The notes under the pieces: model-generated
The model's database searches: none
What the model was told of the DNA's origin: nothing
Seen by the model: only the letters and a program-made list of their open reading frames with translations
Origin: Microstegium vimineum
Taxonomy: Eukaryota > Streptophyta > Magnoliopsida > Poales > Poaceae
Direction of reading: 5' to 3'
NCBI GenBank assembly: GCA_022036555.1
Contig: CM039122.1
Location: 46,861,600-46,925,599 of the forward strand
DNA length: 64,000 nucleotides
In this document: positions 32,159 through 44,239 of the stretch, piece after piece
How positions within the stretch are numbered: position 1 is the first letter of the stretch
Layout: each line of letters opens with the position of its first letter
Program-made: the position numbers and the translations under genes

Positions 32159-35100
32159 ACAAGAACAATCTTAACCTTAATATAAGAATGATGGGGAAGT
32201 TTAGACGTACTTTGGACGACTGTGAGATAATGGAGATGAGCCTACAAAATAGAAGATTCACTTGGTCAAACGAACGTGCAAATCCAACGCTGGTCAGACT
32301 CGACAGGGTCTTTTGCAACTCTGAATGGGAGTCCTCATTCCCCAACTTCGCTCTGAATGCATTATCAACTGGGGCCTCTGATCACTGCCCCCTTGTTCTC
32401 AGTCAACAGGAAAAGACGGTGAAGAAGGCACGTTTCAAGTTTGAAAATCACTGGCTGAAAATTGAAGGTTTCAGGGAGGTGGTTCAGGAGGCCTGGTCAA
32501 AACCGCAAGTAGGTTCGGCTCACAGTCCTAAACAAAAAACTTATAGAGACAGCACGCGCTCTACGTGCTTGGAGCAAGCCGCTGTTCAGCAACGCAAGAC
32601 TGCAATTGCACATCGCAAATGAAGTCATCCTGCGGCTCGACATCGCCCAAGAACGCAGACAATTATCTAGACAGGAATTTGGACTGCGCCATGATCTTAA
32701 AATCAGAATTCTTGGGCTGGCAGCGCTAGAGAGGAGCAGACGAAGACAGGCTTCAAGAGTAAATTACCTCAGAGCCGGGGATGCATGCACTAGATTTTTC
32801 CACCTCAAAATGTTTGCTAGGAAGCGAAGACAGTACATCCCCATGCTACGTAATCAAGATGGGCCATGATATGGAGTCACGAGGGCAAGCAGCAAATCAT
32901 CCAGTCATACTTCCAAGGACTACTCGGTACAAAGGTGCACCGAACCAGAAATTTTAGATGGTCAGAACTGCAGATTCAACCTCTCCAGCAAATTTTAGGC
33001 CTTGAGCTTGACAGGCCTTTCACAGAGGGCGAGTTGCAGCAAGCAGTCCAAAGTTTACCAAATGAAAAAGCACCCGGTCTAGATGGATTTACTAATGATT
33101 TCTTTAAGCTATGCTGGCAGACCATCAAGGGTGATGTTATGAATGCCTTCCATGCCTTCTACAACCACCACACAGGGTCTTTTGCACGTCTTAACCAAGC
33201 ACAGATTGTCCTGACTCCCAAGCTGGAAGTGGCTACTGAGCCGAAGGATTATAGACCCATTAGCCTCATCCATTCCTTTGCAAAGTTGCTAACAAAGGTG
33301 CTGGCACTCCGTCTTTCACCTTACATTGACAACCTTATCTCGACGGCACAAAGTGCTTTCATCCGGAAGAGATGTATACAGGACAACTTCATGTATGTGA
33401 GGGGCCTAACCAGACATTACCACAAATCTAAGACACCCGCCTGTCTCATCAAGCTTGACATAACAAAAGCCTTCGACTCGGTGTCTTGGGAGTACATCAT
33501 ACAGCTACTGGATAAAAGAGGCTTCCCAACAAGATGGATTGAGTGGCTTGCTAGTATTCTCAGAACCTCTTCCTCCTCGGTGCTTGTAAATGAAAGCCCA
33601 GGTACAAACATACAACATAGCAGAGGCCTCCGCTAGGGAGACCCACTATCACCCTTCCTGTTCATCCTGGCCATCGACGTTCTCAACAATCTGTTCAACA
33701 TTGCAACGGAAAAAGGGTATTTGTCCAAACTGAGGGGTAGACAAGCACACCTTCGTATCTCGATGTACGCAGATGATGCAGTCATTTTCACAAATCCAAG
33801 AAAGGAAGACATCTCCTGCATAATGAACATCATGAAAACCTTCGGGGAGGCTACATGCCTCCACATCAATATAAGCAAAAGCACGGTGGCACCAATCAGA
33901 TGTCAAGGAATTGATCTAGATGTTGTGCTGCAGGATTTTCCGGGGCCTCGGGTATGCTTTCCAACACAATATTTGGGGCTGCCACTAACGACGGGCAGAC
34001 TTAAGATGGTACACCTCCAATACATACAAGACAGAGCCAAAGGAAGGGTTGTCGACTGGAAGGGGCGCCTGTTAAACGCTGCGGGTCAACGCGAGCTGGT
34101 TCGCTCGGTCATCAGCTCGCTCGCAGTTTATGCCCTTACAGTGCTGAAACTGCCAAAGAATTTCACCAAAGGCCTAGACAAATTAAGAAGAAAATTCCTC
34201 TGGGCAGGAGACCAGGAACTCACAGGTGGAAAATGTAAAGTGGCTTGGAGCAAAGTGTGTACGCCGACCAAACAAGGCGGCTTAGGCATAATGGACTTGG
34301 AAAGGTTTGGTAGAGCTCTGAGACTGAGATGACTGTGGTTTGCTTGGGACCAGCGGCCCCGACCTTGGAGGGGAATGGAGCTGCCAGTGGACAGCCAGGA
34401 CATTGCTCTATTCAACATCGCCACAAAAGTGATTGTTGGCAATGGGGAGAGGGCCAACTTCTGGTCCTCACGCTGGCTAAATGGAGAAGCACCCGCATCG
34501 CTTTACCCAAACCTCTTCAAACACTCCAAGCGGAAGAACAGATCAATCAAAGATGCAATCACAAACAATCAATGGGTGACAGATGTGGATTATAACATGA
34601 CCCAACTGATACTCAGGGAATTCGTCTCCTTGTGGCTACAGGTGCAAGATACAATGTTAACCCCCTCAGAGGATGATCACATTACCTGGCTCCACAACTC
34701 GGATGGACAATATACTGCAAGCTCGGCGTATAAACTTCAGTTCATCGAGATGACCACATCTATGACAGCCAACTTCACGTGGAAGACAAAGGCACCACCT
34801 AAATGCCGATTCTTCATTTGGCTGATGCTCCAAAATAGACTCTGGACGGCTGTCCGACTGCAAATTAGGGAGTGGCCAAACAATTATTTCTGTCCGCTAT
34901 GCATGAGGAACTTGGAAACAGTCTGGCACCTGTTTCAGGATTGTTGCTTCTCTAGGGAGATATGGGATAGAGTTGGCTGGTGGGCACTGACGCCTAAATT
35001 GCGACCTGGGAATTGGCAACAGTCTGCAGACCTTGGCACTTGGCTCCTGGAGATGGCGAGCGGAGCAGCACAGACTATGAAAAAGGGCACTCGTTCTCTA

Positions 35101-35434
35101 ATAGTGCTCACTGCTTGAGAAATTTGGAAGGAGCGGAACAACAGAATTTTCCACGGACGGGAAAGATCTCCGATTCAGGTGGTACACTCCATACATGATG
35201 AGATCAAGGAATGGATCAGAGCTGGGAACAAAGGCCTTGAGGTGTTTCAGCCGCGCCAAGACCAGAGTATCATTAGTTATCTGTAATATAAGATAGGAGT
35301 GTTGGTAGGGGTGGTAGGGTCTCCACGGTTCAATGGAAACCCTGCAAATTAGTTGGCGCCTCTGGCGCTGTAATCTCTGTAAATATACTTTCTCTCCTCC
35401 CGCTTATCAATGAAAGCCAGTAATGGATCTTTCG
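32159..35434 (+). mobile_element. 5'-truncated LINE with 14-bp target duplication
   Basis: AAAAAAAAATGTAG occurs at 32145-32158 and at 35435-35448, directly flanking the element and identical. The body carries the C-terminal end of the endonuclease domain, the full reverse transcriptase region and the zinc-binding domain. A 3' UTR and a terminal A-run that merges with the target duplication follow. The upstream half of ORF2 and ORF1 are missing, as usual for truncated L1-type copies. Confidence 0.9.
32188..35286 (+). pseudogene. LINE ORF2 (endonuclease end, reverse transcriptase, zf-RVT), inactivated
   Basis: Domains in order: endonuclease end (NRRFTWSNER, LDRVFCNSEWE, SDHCPLVL); reverse transcriptase (KAPGLDGFTNDFF, YRPISLIHSFAKLLTKVLA, KLDITKAFDSVSW, GDPLSPFLFILAID, catalytic MYADDAVIF); zinc-binding domain (KCRFFIWLML, CPLCMRNLETVWHLFQDC). 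The protein would nick DNA and copy the element's RNA. Frame shifts lie near 32535 and 32865. In-frame stops occur at 33634-33636 (TAG, where the family has Gln before GDPLSP), 34330-34332 (TGA) and 35116-35118 (TGA, where the family has Trp). The final stop is at 35284-35286. The copy is dead. Confidence 0.92.
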
Positions 35435-35483
35435 AAAAAAAAATGTAGGAATAGAATACCTGAACTGAATCGTCAGAAATCGC

Positions 35484-35547
35484 AACTACAATATAGAGTC
35501 AAATTTGAACCCGAGATTCTAAAGCACAAACAAAAAAAAATATAGGA
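35484..35547 (+). repeat. right copy of the ~63-bp block flanking the LINE
   Basis: It matches 32096-32158 with few differences. A following AATAGAATACCTGAACT motif also occurs on both sides of this copy, which points to a tandem array present before the LINE arrived. Confidence 0.8.
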
Positions 35548-35724
35548 ATAGAATACCTGAACTTGAATCTTATGAACTTAAAGAAAACAAGAAAATGCAA
35601 GATTGGAAATTTGGATGAAGCATGGAAAAATGCAATAATTTAATGAGTGATACAAAGGAAGTTTTCTATGTGGTTCAACCTCCCGGTGGAGTTTCTCCAA
35701 AATTCCTATTAAATAAGCTATATT

Positions 35725-36168
35725 GAGCCCCCTCTAGAACAAAGGAAAAATGGAGAGATCCTGGAGATTTAAAATCATATAGTAAAATTAGCTATGGTCC
35801 CCTTTGAAACAAAGGATCAGGTTCCTACAAACGCTATGGAATTCTTATGAAATGACACATTCCATAGAAGTTTAGAGGAATTGTACCAAGAGGTTAAACC
35901 TCATGAAAATTTCCTGTGTCGCTCTCTCATCGAATTCCTATATTTGGTTCAATCTTATAATTCCATGTGTTTTTTAGATCCATAGAATTCAAGATGTTAG
36001 AACATTCTATATACCCGAGTCCTGCGTTTTAAAGAGACTCTTATTACATAGGAATTTTATAAAATTTGTAGAACCACGATCCTTTTTCCAAAGGGCCTCG
36101 TAAGAAATTTTCCTATAGAACTTCAATCCTCTAGAATTCTTCTATTTATCCTTTGTTCCAAAGGGGCT
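35725..36168. mobile_element. Tourist-like MITE carrying a second copy of the same family
   Basis: The outer left end GAGCCCCCTCTAGAACAAAGG pairs with the outer right end CCTTTGTTCCAAAGGGGCT. The interior is interrupted by a second element with the same kind of ends (35796-36097). It has no coding capacity and lies downstream of the VAP27 gene. Confidence 0.75.
35796..36097. mobile_element. inner Tourist-like MITE nested in its relative
   Basis: The left end GGTCCCCTTTGAAACAAAGG and right end CCTTTTTCCAAAGGGCC are inverted repeats, close to those of the surrounding element. The interior is rich in GAATTCCTAT and CCATAGAA motifs. Confidence 0.75.
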
Positions 36169-36486
36169 GATACAATAGACAACAACGCTCTTTCTTGATA
36201 CTCCTATATCAGTTCCTCACTAGCAATCGTTGAATGAATACAACTTTCGTCCTGATATACTAAATACAGAAAGAATAAGAAAAGGAGGGGCAAATACAAA
36301 TGGAGGATGAACAAGCACAGATGGAAAGATCTGCAACCTTGTTATCGTTTCATATAACTACGATGCAAACAACAAAAGAATGAAAATGGAGACTAGGACA
36401 GAAATTTCATCTTCTTTTCCCAAGCGAGCTTTTTCCCGATGTCGGTTTGAACAATGCTTCCGTAGGCTGCAACCTTTGCTTGCATC

Positions 36487-38842
36487 TTATGCATCAGCCG
36501 GTGGGGAAGAGAAGATGAGGCTCATCAGGAGCCCCACCAGAACACCTATTAGCCCAGCAAACACAGCAAACGTCAAGGAGAAACCTGCATCACCTTTGCG
36601 GCTCCTACGCCTCCGAAGCACATCCTGAAACAGTAGTGTTTGTTATGATATCTAAAAAATTCAACAAAAGAAAGAAAAAGAGAGTGTTTTTCCTAAAAGC
36701 TAACCTAAAATGCAAAGGGATATGTTCAACAATGCTTGTAGACAATGAACCTTTTCGCACACATCATCAAGTTTACTGAACAAACTACAGACGGGCAACT
36801 ACATTGATTTCCTTCAGATATGGCCACAAAAACTTCTTTGTTAACTACTTTACTCATGTTGACAGCTTTTATTAGGCCAATATCCAATTGTTCATAAAAA
36901 AAGACGAGCCAAAGTCCAAATGTCAATATGATCAAGTAAAATATGGGAACAAAATGAAGCGAAAGAAGTTTGATATACTGTACCAATTCACGTTGCATTT
37001 GCTGATTTTGGTGAAGCATGTTATCTCTTTCTTCCTTCAACCGCTGAATTGTCTGGATCTGAATAAAACAAAAGGGGACAACTTATACTGAGAAAAAATG
37101 ACCAAGTTGTCCCAAAGGATGTTTACTCATTCATACAATCCTGACCAGTAATGCACAAACTTCCTGTTGCAATAAGAGTACTTCATGAAACAATATCTTT
37201 GGGTAACCCAAGACTTTCTCTGAATTTTCAGTTAGAAACTTGGAACATGCCGATCAGGTTAAAGGGAGCTACTATGGTTGAAATGGACTATATGAAGGAG
37301 AAAAAAAAAACATCCAAAATCTGTCCCCAGTTTCCGTTCAAAAAAAAAAAACTGTCCCCAGTGCATAGTTAACAAGTGCATGAGGCAACATGCTCATGGG
37401 CTTCTGGACATTCCTCCCACACTCAATTATGACATCCCAATTATAGATACCTTTCCCATAATCAACTTTATGATCTTTCAACTGTCAAATCATGTTATGT
37501 CAACATCTTCCTTATTTCTTAGACTTGCACTTCCCAAATTTCATATATTAATGCCACCATGGCATTATCCCAATATCACTTTAAGAATCGAAGATGAAAG
37601 GAGTAACAGTTCTCTCACTGCACAATCAACGGGACACTACAGAATCATGATAAAAGGCTTGAAGCATATCATATTCAAGTTAGCAGAACTATTTGTTCTA
37701 CAAATTCATCAGAGGAAAACCTTAAACAATCACGAAATTTCGAACAAGTGCCAAAGTAAAAGTGAACAATTGTTGGGATAAAGCGAATTACCTCTTCGAT
37801 GCTTGCATTCTTCAGCATCTGAAAAGTACGGCCAAACAAACGGTTAACAGTAAGAGTTTGAACTGAAAATTTATAAGTGAATCACAAGCTGCATACATAT
37901 CACAACAGAACTGCCACAATCTCACCATCAGATCGTCAGATGCCGCTTTGAAGCTCCGGCTTCCTAAAGATGACACACTAGAGTCATCTGAAGCTCCACT
38001 AGGTAATTTGTAAACAACCTTGAGCTTCATTTCCTCGATTACCTTATCAGTTTCCTTGTTGAACTGTGCATATGTAACCATATAGCATATGGGTGTGGAT
38101 GTCATTTCACTATCGTGATAATGTGACGCTAAACCTTATAAATTTGTTCTGTATTTCTAGCTCACCGTATCAGGGGGGATCTCATCCATGTCGGTACTGG
38201 CAGCCACCTTCGTGCTCTGAATCAAGAACTTATCCTTGCATTGCATATCTGGTGGGTACTCTTTCTGTGCCTGCAGCGTAACTGTACCCCAAAATAGGAA
38301 GGCAGGGAGACACAAACACTTACACATCGTAATCCAGACGGAGGATCCTAAACATAGCCATGGAGAAACAGGTGGTTACTCGTTATTGTGCAAGAATCCC
38401 ATGGCTGGACGCTCGCGTTCGGCCGGACAAAATACTTCCTCGGTGATGTTGTTTTGACCTGAAAATAAATTGGGCAAATTTGACCAGACCTAGTTTAGTT
38501 TTCTTCTCCTCAAATACAAAACCTGGTTCGATTTTTAGCGAGCAAAACGCGAAAATTCTGAGGTGAACATCACGGAATAGGGAAGCTATGGACCTTGAAT
38601 GCGACATGGTGCTCGCTGTTGTTCACCACCTTGAGATTGCAATAGCACGGCTTCTCCAGCTCAACTGCGCGCAAGAATTCAACGCGGAGAAATTCCACGA
38701 AAGCTTAAACCAATCGCAATGCGAATGAAAATATCACAAAATTTTCTCAAAAAGAAAGAAAATATCAAGAAATCCGCACAAACTTACACAGGAAGGTGAG
38801 CTCCTCGGGGTAAACCGAGATCAGCGTCCCGCTACCTCCCAT
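36487..38842 (-). CDS. VAP27-like: vesicle-associated protein of the VAP27 type (MSP domain)
   Basis: Eight minus-strand exons join in frame: 38842-38788, 38664-38594, 38458-38380, 38281-38166, 38063-37926, 37818-37792, 37058-36984 and 36624-36487, for 232 aa. Residues 1 to about 120 form an MSP domain starting MGGSGTLISVYPEELTFL, with the VAP signature VKTTSPRKYFVRPN that binds FFAT motifs. A Ser-rich linker (SDDSSVSSLGSRSF) and a coiled coil (IQRLKEERDNMLHQNQQMQ) follow. The C-terminal anchor is basic RRRRSRKG then a hydrophobic helix (SLTFAVFAGLIGVLVGLLM). Proteins of this family sit in the ER membrane at contact sites with the plasma membrane and recruit lipid-transfer and cytoskeletal partners. 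Length and exon pattern are normal. The start is the first ATG of the MSP domain. Nothing appears broken. Confidence 0.95.
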
Positions 38843-39390
38843 TGCAACCACCTGATCAAAGAAACAGAAAAAGAAGCCAGAAGATGAATATACCGCTGCA
38901 TTTAAAATAGGGAAGATATTACTTTCTGTTTGTTTGTTTGGAGCAGATTCCGAACCTTTCCTTCCAAGAACTGAGTGCAAGCAAAATAGATAAACTAACA
39001 AAAGGCAACGATTTGGAGGAGAAGTCGGGAGGGGAGGAAGCCAGGGGCGGAGGAGGAAAGAGAGAAACCAACGGGTTCGCAGTTTGCTTTGCTTTTCTTG
39101 GCTCCCAGCGACATTGACGGGGCAGCACTCACTTGTTGGGCCCGTGGCACTGTGGCAGGGTTTTTTTTTTTTTTTAGTGAACAGCATTGCTCTCTCCTTT
39201 TTCTTTTTTTATTGGTGGTTGGTGATTTATGCTGCTTCAGAGTGCTGTTTCCAGGACTGGAAAGGCTGTAGTTCTAACCAGTTTCATTTTAATGTATTTA
39301 CTTGACATAAACACATTTTACAATACTCTGATGAAAACAAATTAGGAACAAGTATTTTGGGGGCTATTTAGCAAAAACAGCAAACCATAA
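38843..39390. other. VAP27 upstream region
   Basis: Probably the 5' UTR and promoter of the VAP27 gene. A T-run occurs at 39160-39174. No other gene was found. Confidence 0.4.
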
Positions 39391-39394
39391 AACT

Positions 39395-40285
39395 CGGTCC
39401 CAACCTAAAACTACCGGTAGTTTCCATAGCATTAAATACAGTGTCAACTAAGCAAAAATGATCATGTGGCACCTTAATTAATGAAGAGAGATGAGAAAAG
39501 AGCAAGACATCGTTTCTCAAGTGGGAAACGATTTCGGCTCGGGAACCAAAGCACGAAGAAATGACGCGGAGAAGGCGGTGATTTCTTCCCTACCTTTTAT
39601 GGGCCCACTCATGCCGACATCGCTTGCTGCAGTCTGGCCTCGTCGACGTGAGCCCGGCCGCCCGCGCCGCCGTGGCCCTTCGAGGTCACGCGCTACAACG
39701 CTGCTCACCACTCTGCGCCTCGCCGCGCGCACCGCCGGGATCCGGCCGCCCGCCACCGCGAGCGCGTCCTCGCTGGCGCCGCCCCCAACGGTGGCTGCTC
39801 GCGAACTTGCGCGCTCCGGCTTGGCTGCTTGGCAGTTGCGTCTCACCACCCCGGCACCCCGCAGCGGCTGCCTGACGCACGTTCACTGCGCCTCACCGTC
39901 CCACTTGCGGGCGCCATATGACCAAACAGCTCGCACCTGGGAGCTCGGTGGCCTGCACCGTCGCGGCCCCTGGAGCTTGAGCCACAGGCTAGCCACACAC
40001 GCCGCCCCGCCACTCTGCGCAACCGCTCGGGCAAGCTCCGGTTTGCCGTGGCTCCCGCTCACCAATCTAGTACGGAGTACGTTGGAGGCAGGGGCGTAAG
40101 GCGTTCATGCTCGCCAACAAAAAAAAAATATGAGGAAAGCGAATAAAGGAATAGATGGTAATTATGGTTGTGGGTCCCATGAGAAACTACTGCGTTGAAG
40201 ACTTCAGTTTCTAGAGATAGTTTTCATTTGACGTGGCAAATATAGAAATTATCTAGGAGTTTCTGGGTTGAGACTGCCCTAAAAT
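39395..40285. mobile_element. possible MITE-like element with a GC-rich interior
   Basis: AT-rich ends look loosely inverted: left GGTCCCAACCTAAAACTACC and right, on the other strand, GTCTCAACCCAGAAACTCC, each followed inward by a TGGCAC/TGCCAC and TTTCTCA motif. The 0.5-kb interior (39600-40100) is far more GC-rich and keeps a 202-codon plus-strand frame open that matches no family. This could be a captured gene fragment, as in Pack-MULEs. Confidence 0.35.
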
Positions 40286-40289
40286 CTAA

Positions 40290-41030
40290 AAAAAAAATGT
40301 GAGACCGTGCTGCTGTCACAGTACTGTCACGGTACTTGTTTTGTAGCGCCACAATTATATGCATTTATTAGCATAAATCTCCATACAGTACAAAGCGGGA
40401 AGTGCAAAAAAATAGATCTCTAGAATATTCTTGTATGATTGAAGTATTAAACAAACATTAGGAGTTTCGCGCTGCATTTTCAATTTCTCATCTACAAACC
40501 ATTGGGGCATACGTGACATGTACTTTATTTGTGGTAGGAACTCGTACAATTTTTTTATGCATACCAGATGAGATTATCAATCATTTTTGTCATTGTCAGA
40601 CAGGGGCGACGAAGAATATTATGAGGTCCCAGATTCCCAGTTGTTGCTTTAAGGAAAAACGAGCTAAACTTTAACTAAAATGTTGGTGCTGTGAAGTACT
40701 ACTGCTAGTAGTAAACCAAATTTTAAGATAGATTGGAGAAAAGGATTGGTCCTTTGTGTACGAAAACAGGCAAAGCAATTTCCATGGCGACGAAGTTACG
40801 AGTAAATAAAACTTCGATGTCATTTGATATAGGTATAGTCTTTTACAAACTAGAGGGATAATGAAAGTGATTGAAGGTTCAACAAACCTGTCCTGTCCAG
40901 CAAAGGACTTTAGGTCTTTAGCCACCAATTTATTACGACTAGTCATGTCAACTGCTAATAATCCACAAAAATACAGGCCTTCGTATGTTCCACGATAGGC
41001 ATTCTTTTTTAGAATAACAACATACGTACA
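40290..41030. other. intergenic, AT-rich
   Basis: No gene or clear element was found. Confidence 0.4.
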
Positions 41031-41035
41031 CACTT

Positions 41036-41274
41036 AATCCGTTTTAAATTATAGTTCGTTTGACTTTTTCAACCCTAAGTTTGACCACTCGTCTTATTCA
41101 TATTTTAATATAAAATGTCATTTATTTTGGTGTGGCTTACTTATTTAATAAATAGTCTATATGAATGACTTAAATTTGATTATGTTTGTACAAATTTTTT
41201 TGAATAAGACGAGTGGTCAAAGTTGGGGTCAAAAAAATCAAACAAATTATAAATTGAAACTGAGGGAGTATTGA
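41036..41274. mobile_element. Stowaway-like MITE
   Basis: The inverted ends pair CGTTTTAAATTATAGTTCG with CAAATTATAAATTGAAACTG. GACCACTCGTCTTATTCA and its complement GAATAAGACGAGTGGTC recur at the two sides. This is a common grass Stowaway subfamily. The left end is eroded. Confidence 0.75.
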
Positions 41275-41547
41275 ATTCGTGCACATGTACTTGAGACCCC
41301 ATGATCCTCATAAAAGGATGCAATTAAATTCATAATAAGAAGGCCCTAGTACGAATTTTGTACACTAACAACAAAAAAACATTGCATTGCAAGCCAAGTA
41401 TGCTATAAAGCTGTAGATATTACACATCTGATATCCGGGGATTACAGTGAAATGCGCTGATTTGGACAGGGAAGTGAAAAAAGGTTTGCTAAGAGAAATC
41501 GAAATCGAATGGTGGTGGAAGAAGCTGTTCTGTCAGCATATCTGATT

Positions 41548-44231
41548 TCACTTGAAGGTTGAAAAGCGGGGAAGCTTATCTTTCAGGTAGTACAACTTTG
41601 CTCTCCTCACTTTCCTGTGCCTGATTACCTTGATCTCCTTGATCCTGGGTGAGTACCTGCAATGAAATATGTAGGTGCAGTTACCAAATTTACTGCAAAT
41701 ATTCTGAGTTTGAAGTTTCAAGCATTTAGCATGCGGTCAGCCACCGTAACTTATCTAATTAACAGAACTGCAGGTGACCAACTAGGAGCAGCCCTACACA
41801 AAATAAGGCTTCACAATAAAAATACTCTTCTCCATCTGCTGAGAACATGGTCAACAGTGCATAACAGATGGCTAAGCTGTGTTTGGTTAAGGTTCTAAAA
41901 GTGTTCTGCTTCCAAAGGCAGAAAGCCTACCAAAGCGGTGAAACTTGAAGCTGCTTTTTCAAAAGCATATGCTTTCGTGTTGAATAGTTTTGAAAGCACC
42001 TTGGACCATGTTTTATACTTGTTTTAATTGGTGAAAATAGAGAGTGGGTAGGTTTTATACTTGTGTTAGCCAAACAACTTACAGTTTTTTCACAACACAT
42101 AGATCACAATAGCTTTTTCATGTCTCACAGCTCAGAGCAGCTTTTCCACAGATCACAGCTAAACCAAATAAACACTACTAAGTCCATTTGCACACACAAA
42201 AGGGGTAATAAAAAGTTGACAAAAAGTTATGTAATAAAAAACAATACAATTATAGTGCTTAATCTCAATACCTTTTTTTTTGCAGAAAAAATCTCAAGTT
42301 CACATAGGTATAACAAAACAAAGTGTCATGATAGAATGGGAGTATGGGATAACTGTTCAACATGGCAAGAGGTCACTGAAAATATCTGCATGCTTCCAAT
42401 CCTATGTGATACTAGCTCTTTAAAAAAAAATGTTGAGTTCAAAAGAAAGATAGATAGATCTTCAGTTTTGCTGAGATGATTATAGTTCCAGAAGTGGAAT
42501 GTGTAATGAACTTATAAAGAAAGGGAAAGCAAGAGGATCAAAGAATGGTCAAGGTACGGCATTTATCTGGTTTTGTAGATAATGTATATTGAGCTAGAAT
42601 TCATGAATCATGGCAACCAATCAATATTTCAAAAGAAATTTTCAAGTTACGATATGCACTTGTAAGTACTGCAAACTGAACCAATTATATAGCCCACTTA
42701 GACAAAGGTATACAAAGTATCATGTTCATTATTTCATTGTTTATTCACTATCAGAACCAATCAACCCAATTCAATGTGTATCCTATTATGAGAGCACAAA
42801 AAGTCACAAGGTATATAAAGAATGACATAGATGCACTCCAAATTTTTAATATACCAGTACTCCAGTAGACTTGTTTCTATTTTAACATACAGAATGACAG
42901 ATCCAGTCATTTTTTTCCGTGGATACATAAAACTTTTTAGTACTAACATTTTAGCAACAGGATCACTGTGCAAAATATTAAGAAAATATCTGCACAGCAC
43001 AGATAAAGAACGCATAAACAACTTACACTGGGAAGGTAATCTCAACTCCTACACCAGCAATGATCCTTCTGACACGGATTGTGGTGTGAACACCAGCTTT
43101 GTGCTTTGCAATGATTATACCCTTAAAGAGCGACAATCTCCTCTTGTTGGGCCGTTGCTGCAAAATTTGCTTCAGGTATCAATTATTGTCCAATTAGGAA
43201 TAGACCAAGCATCACACTAAAGATGGGAAATTTTACCATCCTAAGCTCAATGATATCGCCGGGCCTCAGATCCGGTACAGTCTTCACCTTCTCAGCCTCC
43301 TCAATGAACTGCTTATTCAGAATCTACAACACAAAAATAATTCAAGGAATAAGGACATAGCATGTGAAGCTTCACAAAGTCATAATGGATTGTACCAACA
43401 CAATGAATGAACAAGCAGGGATTTGCAAAAACAGTCAAACACCAAATTTATACCGCGCCATGTGCTGTGTTAATGAAACCGTGCAACTGTCCAAGGAAAC
43501 AGAGAATTAAACAAAGCTCGTCAAAGATATTAAACACATTGCTGACTTATCTGCATTACCAGGCTCTCCAGGACAGGACTACATGTATTACGAAGTTTGC
43601 ATAAATATTAAATAGTGAGGAAATAATCTCTTCACTTCGTCCATTACTAATTCCAACGGGCGGCTGCTTAGAGGCTATGCTGCCAATAACTAAACAAGCT
43701 ACTCGTAAGCATTCGCCACAGCCCACAGAGAACTAGAATTCTGAAAAGCATCCGAAGAGATTCTACTCCTCGATAAGACAACAACCTGCTGCCTCGCAGC
43801 ATAACCTTTTTTACATATACATTATAATTCGCAGACTATATTCTCACATTACCAATCCTAGATGCTAATCAAATTTATGAAAAGTCCGTGCAAGAAATCC
43901 TCACCCCAATTATTTCGCCGAACTTAACTTTCGGCTTGCTCGGCGGCGGCGGTTCCTCTGCCTCCGCCACAGCGACAGCCCCCTCGGCCACCTCCTCTTC
44001 GGATTCAGCTGAGGAAGTGACGGGCTCCTCAGGCTCCGGTTCTCCGGATTCGGCACTGGAGTCAGCGCGGGCGATTATGCGGGTGGTCCGGCGAGGGGAA
44101 GCGCACAGGGAGAGCCGTCGGAGTGAGGAGGCCACGGCCAGGACCTGCGGCGGCGGCGACCGGTGGGATAGGAATGCGTGAGGAAGCACGACGCCGGAGA
44201 CGGCGGCGGTGGTGGTGGCGGCGGCGGCCAT
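41548..44231 (-). CDS. RPL19: plastid 50S ribosomal protein L19 (bL19c)
   Basis: Four minus-strand exons join in frame: 44231-43905, 43323-43237, 43157-43027 and 41656-41548, for 217 aa. Exon 1 encodes a transit peptide rich in Ala, Ser, Arg and Pro (to about residue 57) and an acidic Glu/Pro linker typical of plant nuclear-encoded L19. The conserved body follows: EEAEKVKTVPDLRPGDIIEL, QRPNKRRLSLFKGIIIAKHK, IRVRRIIAGVGVEITFP and RHRKVRRAKLYYLKDKLPR. bL19 sits at the 30S-50S interface in the plastid ribosome. The ATG at 44231 is the first in frame. The donor after exon 3 must be the GTAAGT at 43026, not the GTG two bases upstream, for the frame to continue. A MITE lies in the last intron. Confidence 0.95.
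41876..42175. mobile_element. Tourist-like MITE in the last intron of the bL19c gene
   Basis: The left end GCTGTGTTTGGTTAAGG and right end AGCTAAACCAAATAAACAC are inverted. The interior repeats GCTTTTTCA- and AAAGC-type motifs. It has no coding capacity. Boundaries are approximate. Confidence 0.6.
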
Positions 44232-44239
44232 CGGAAGGT

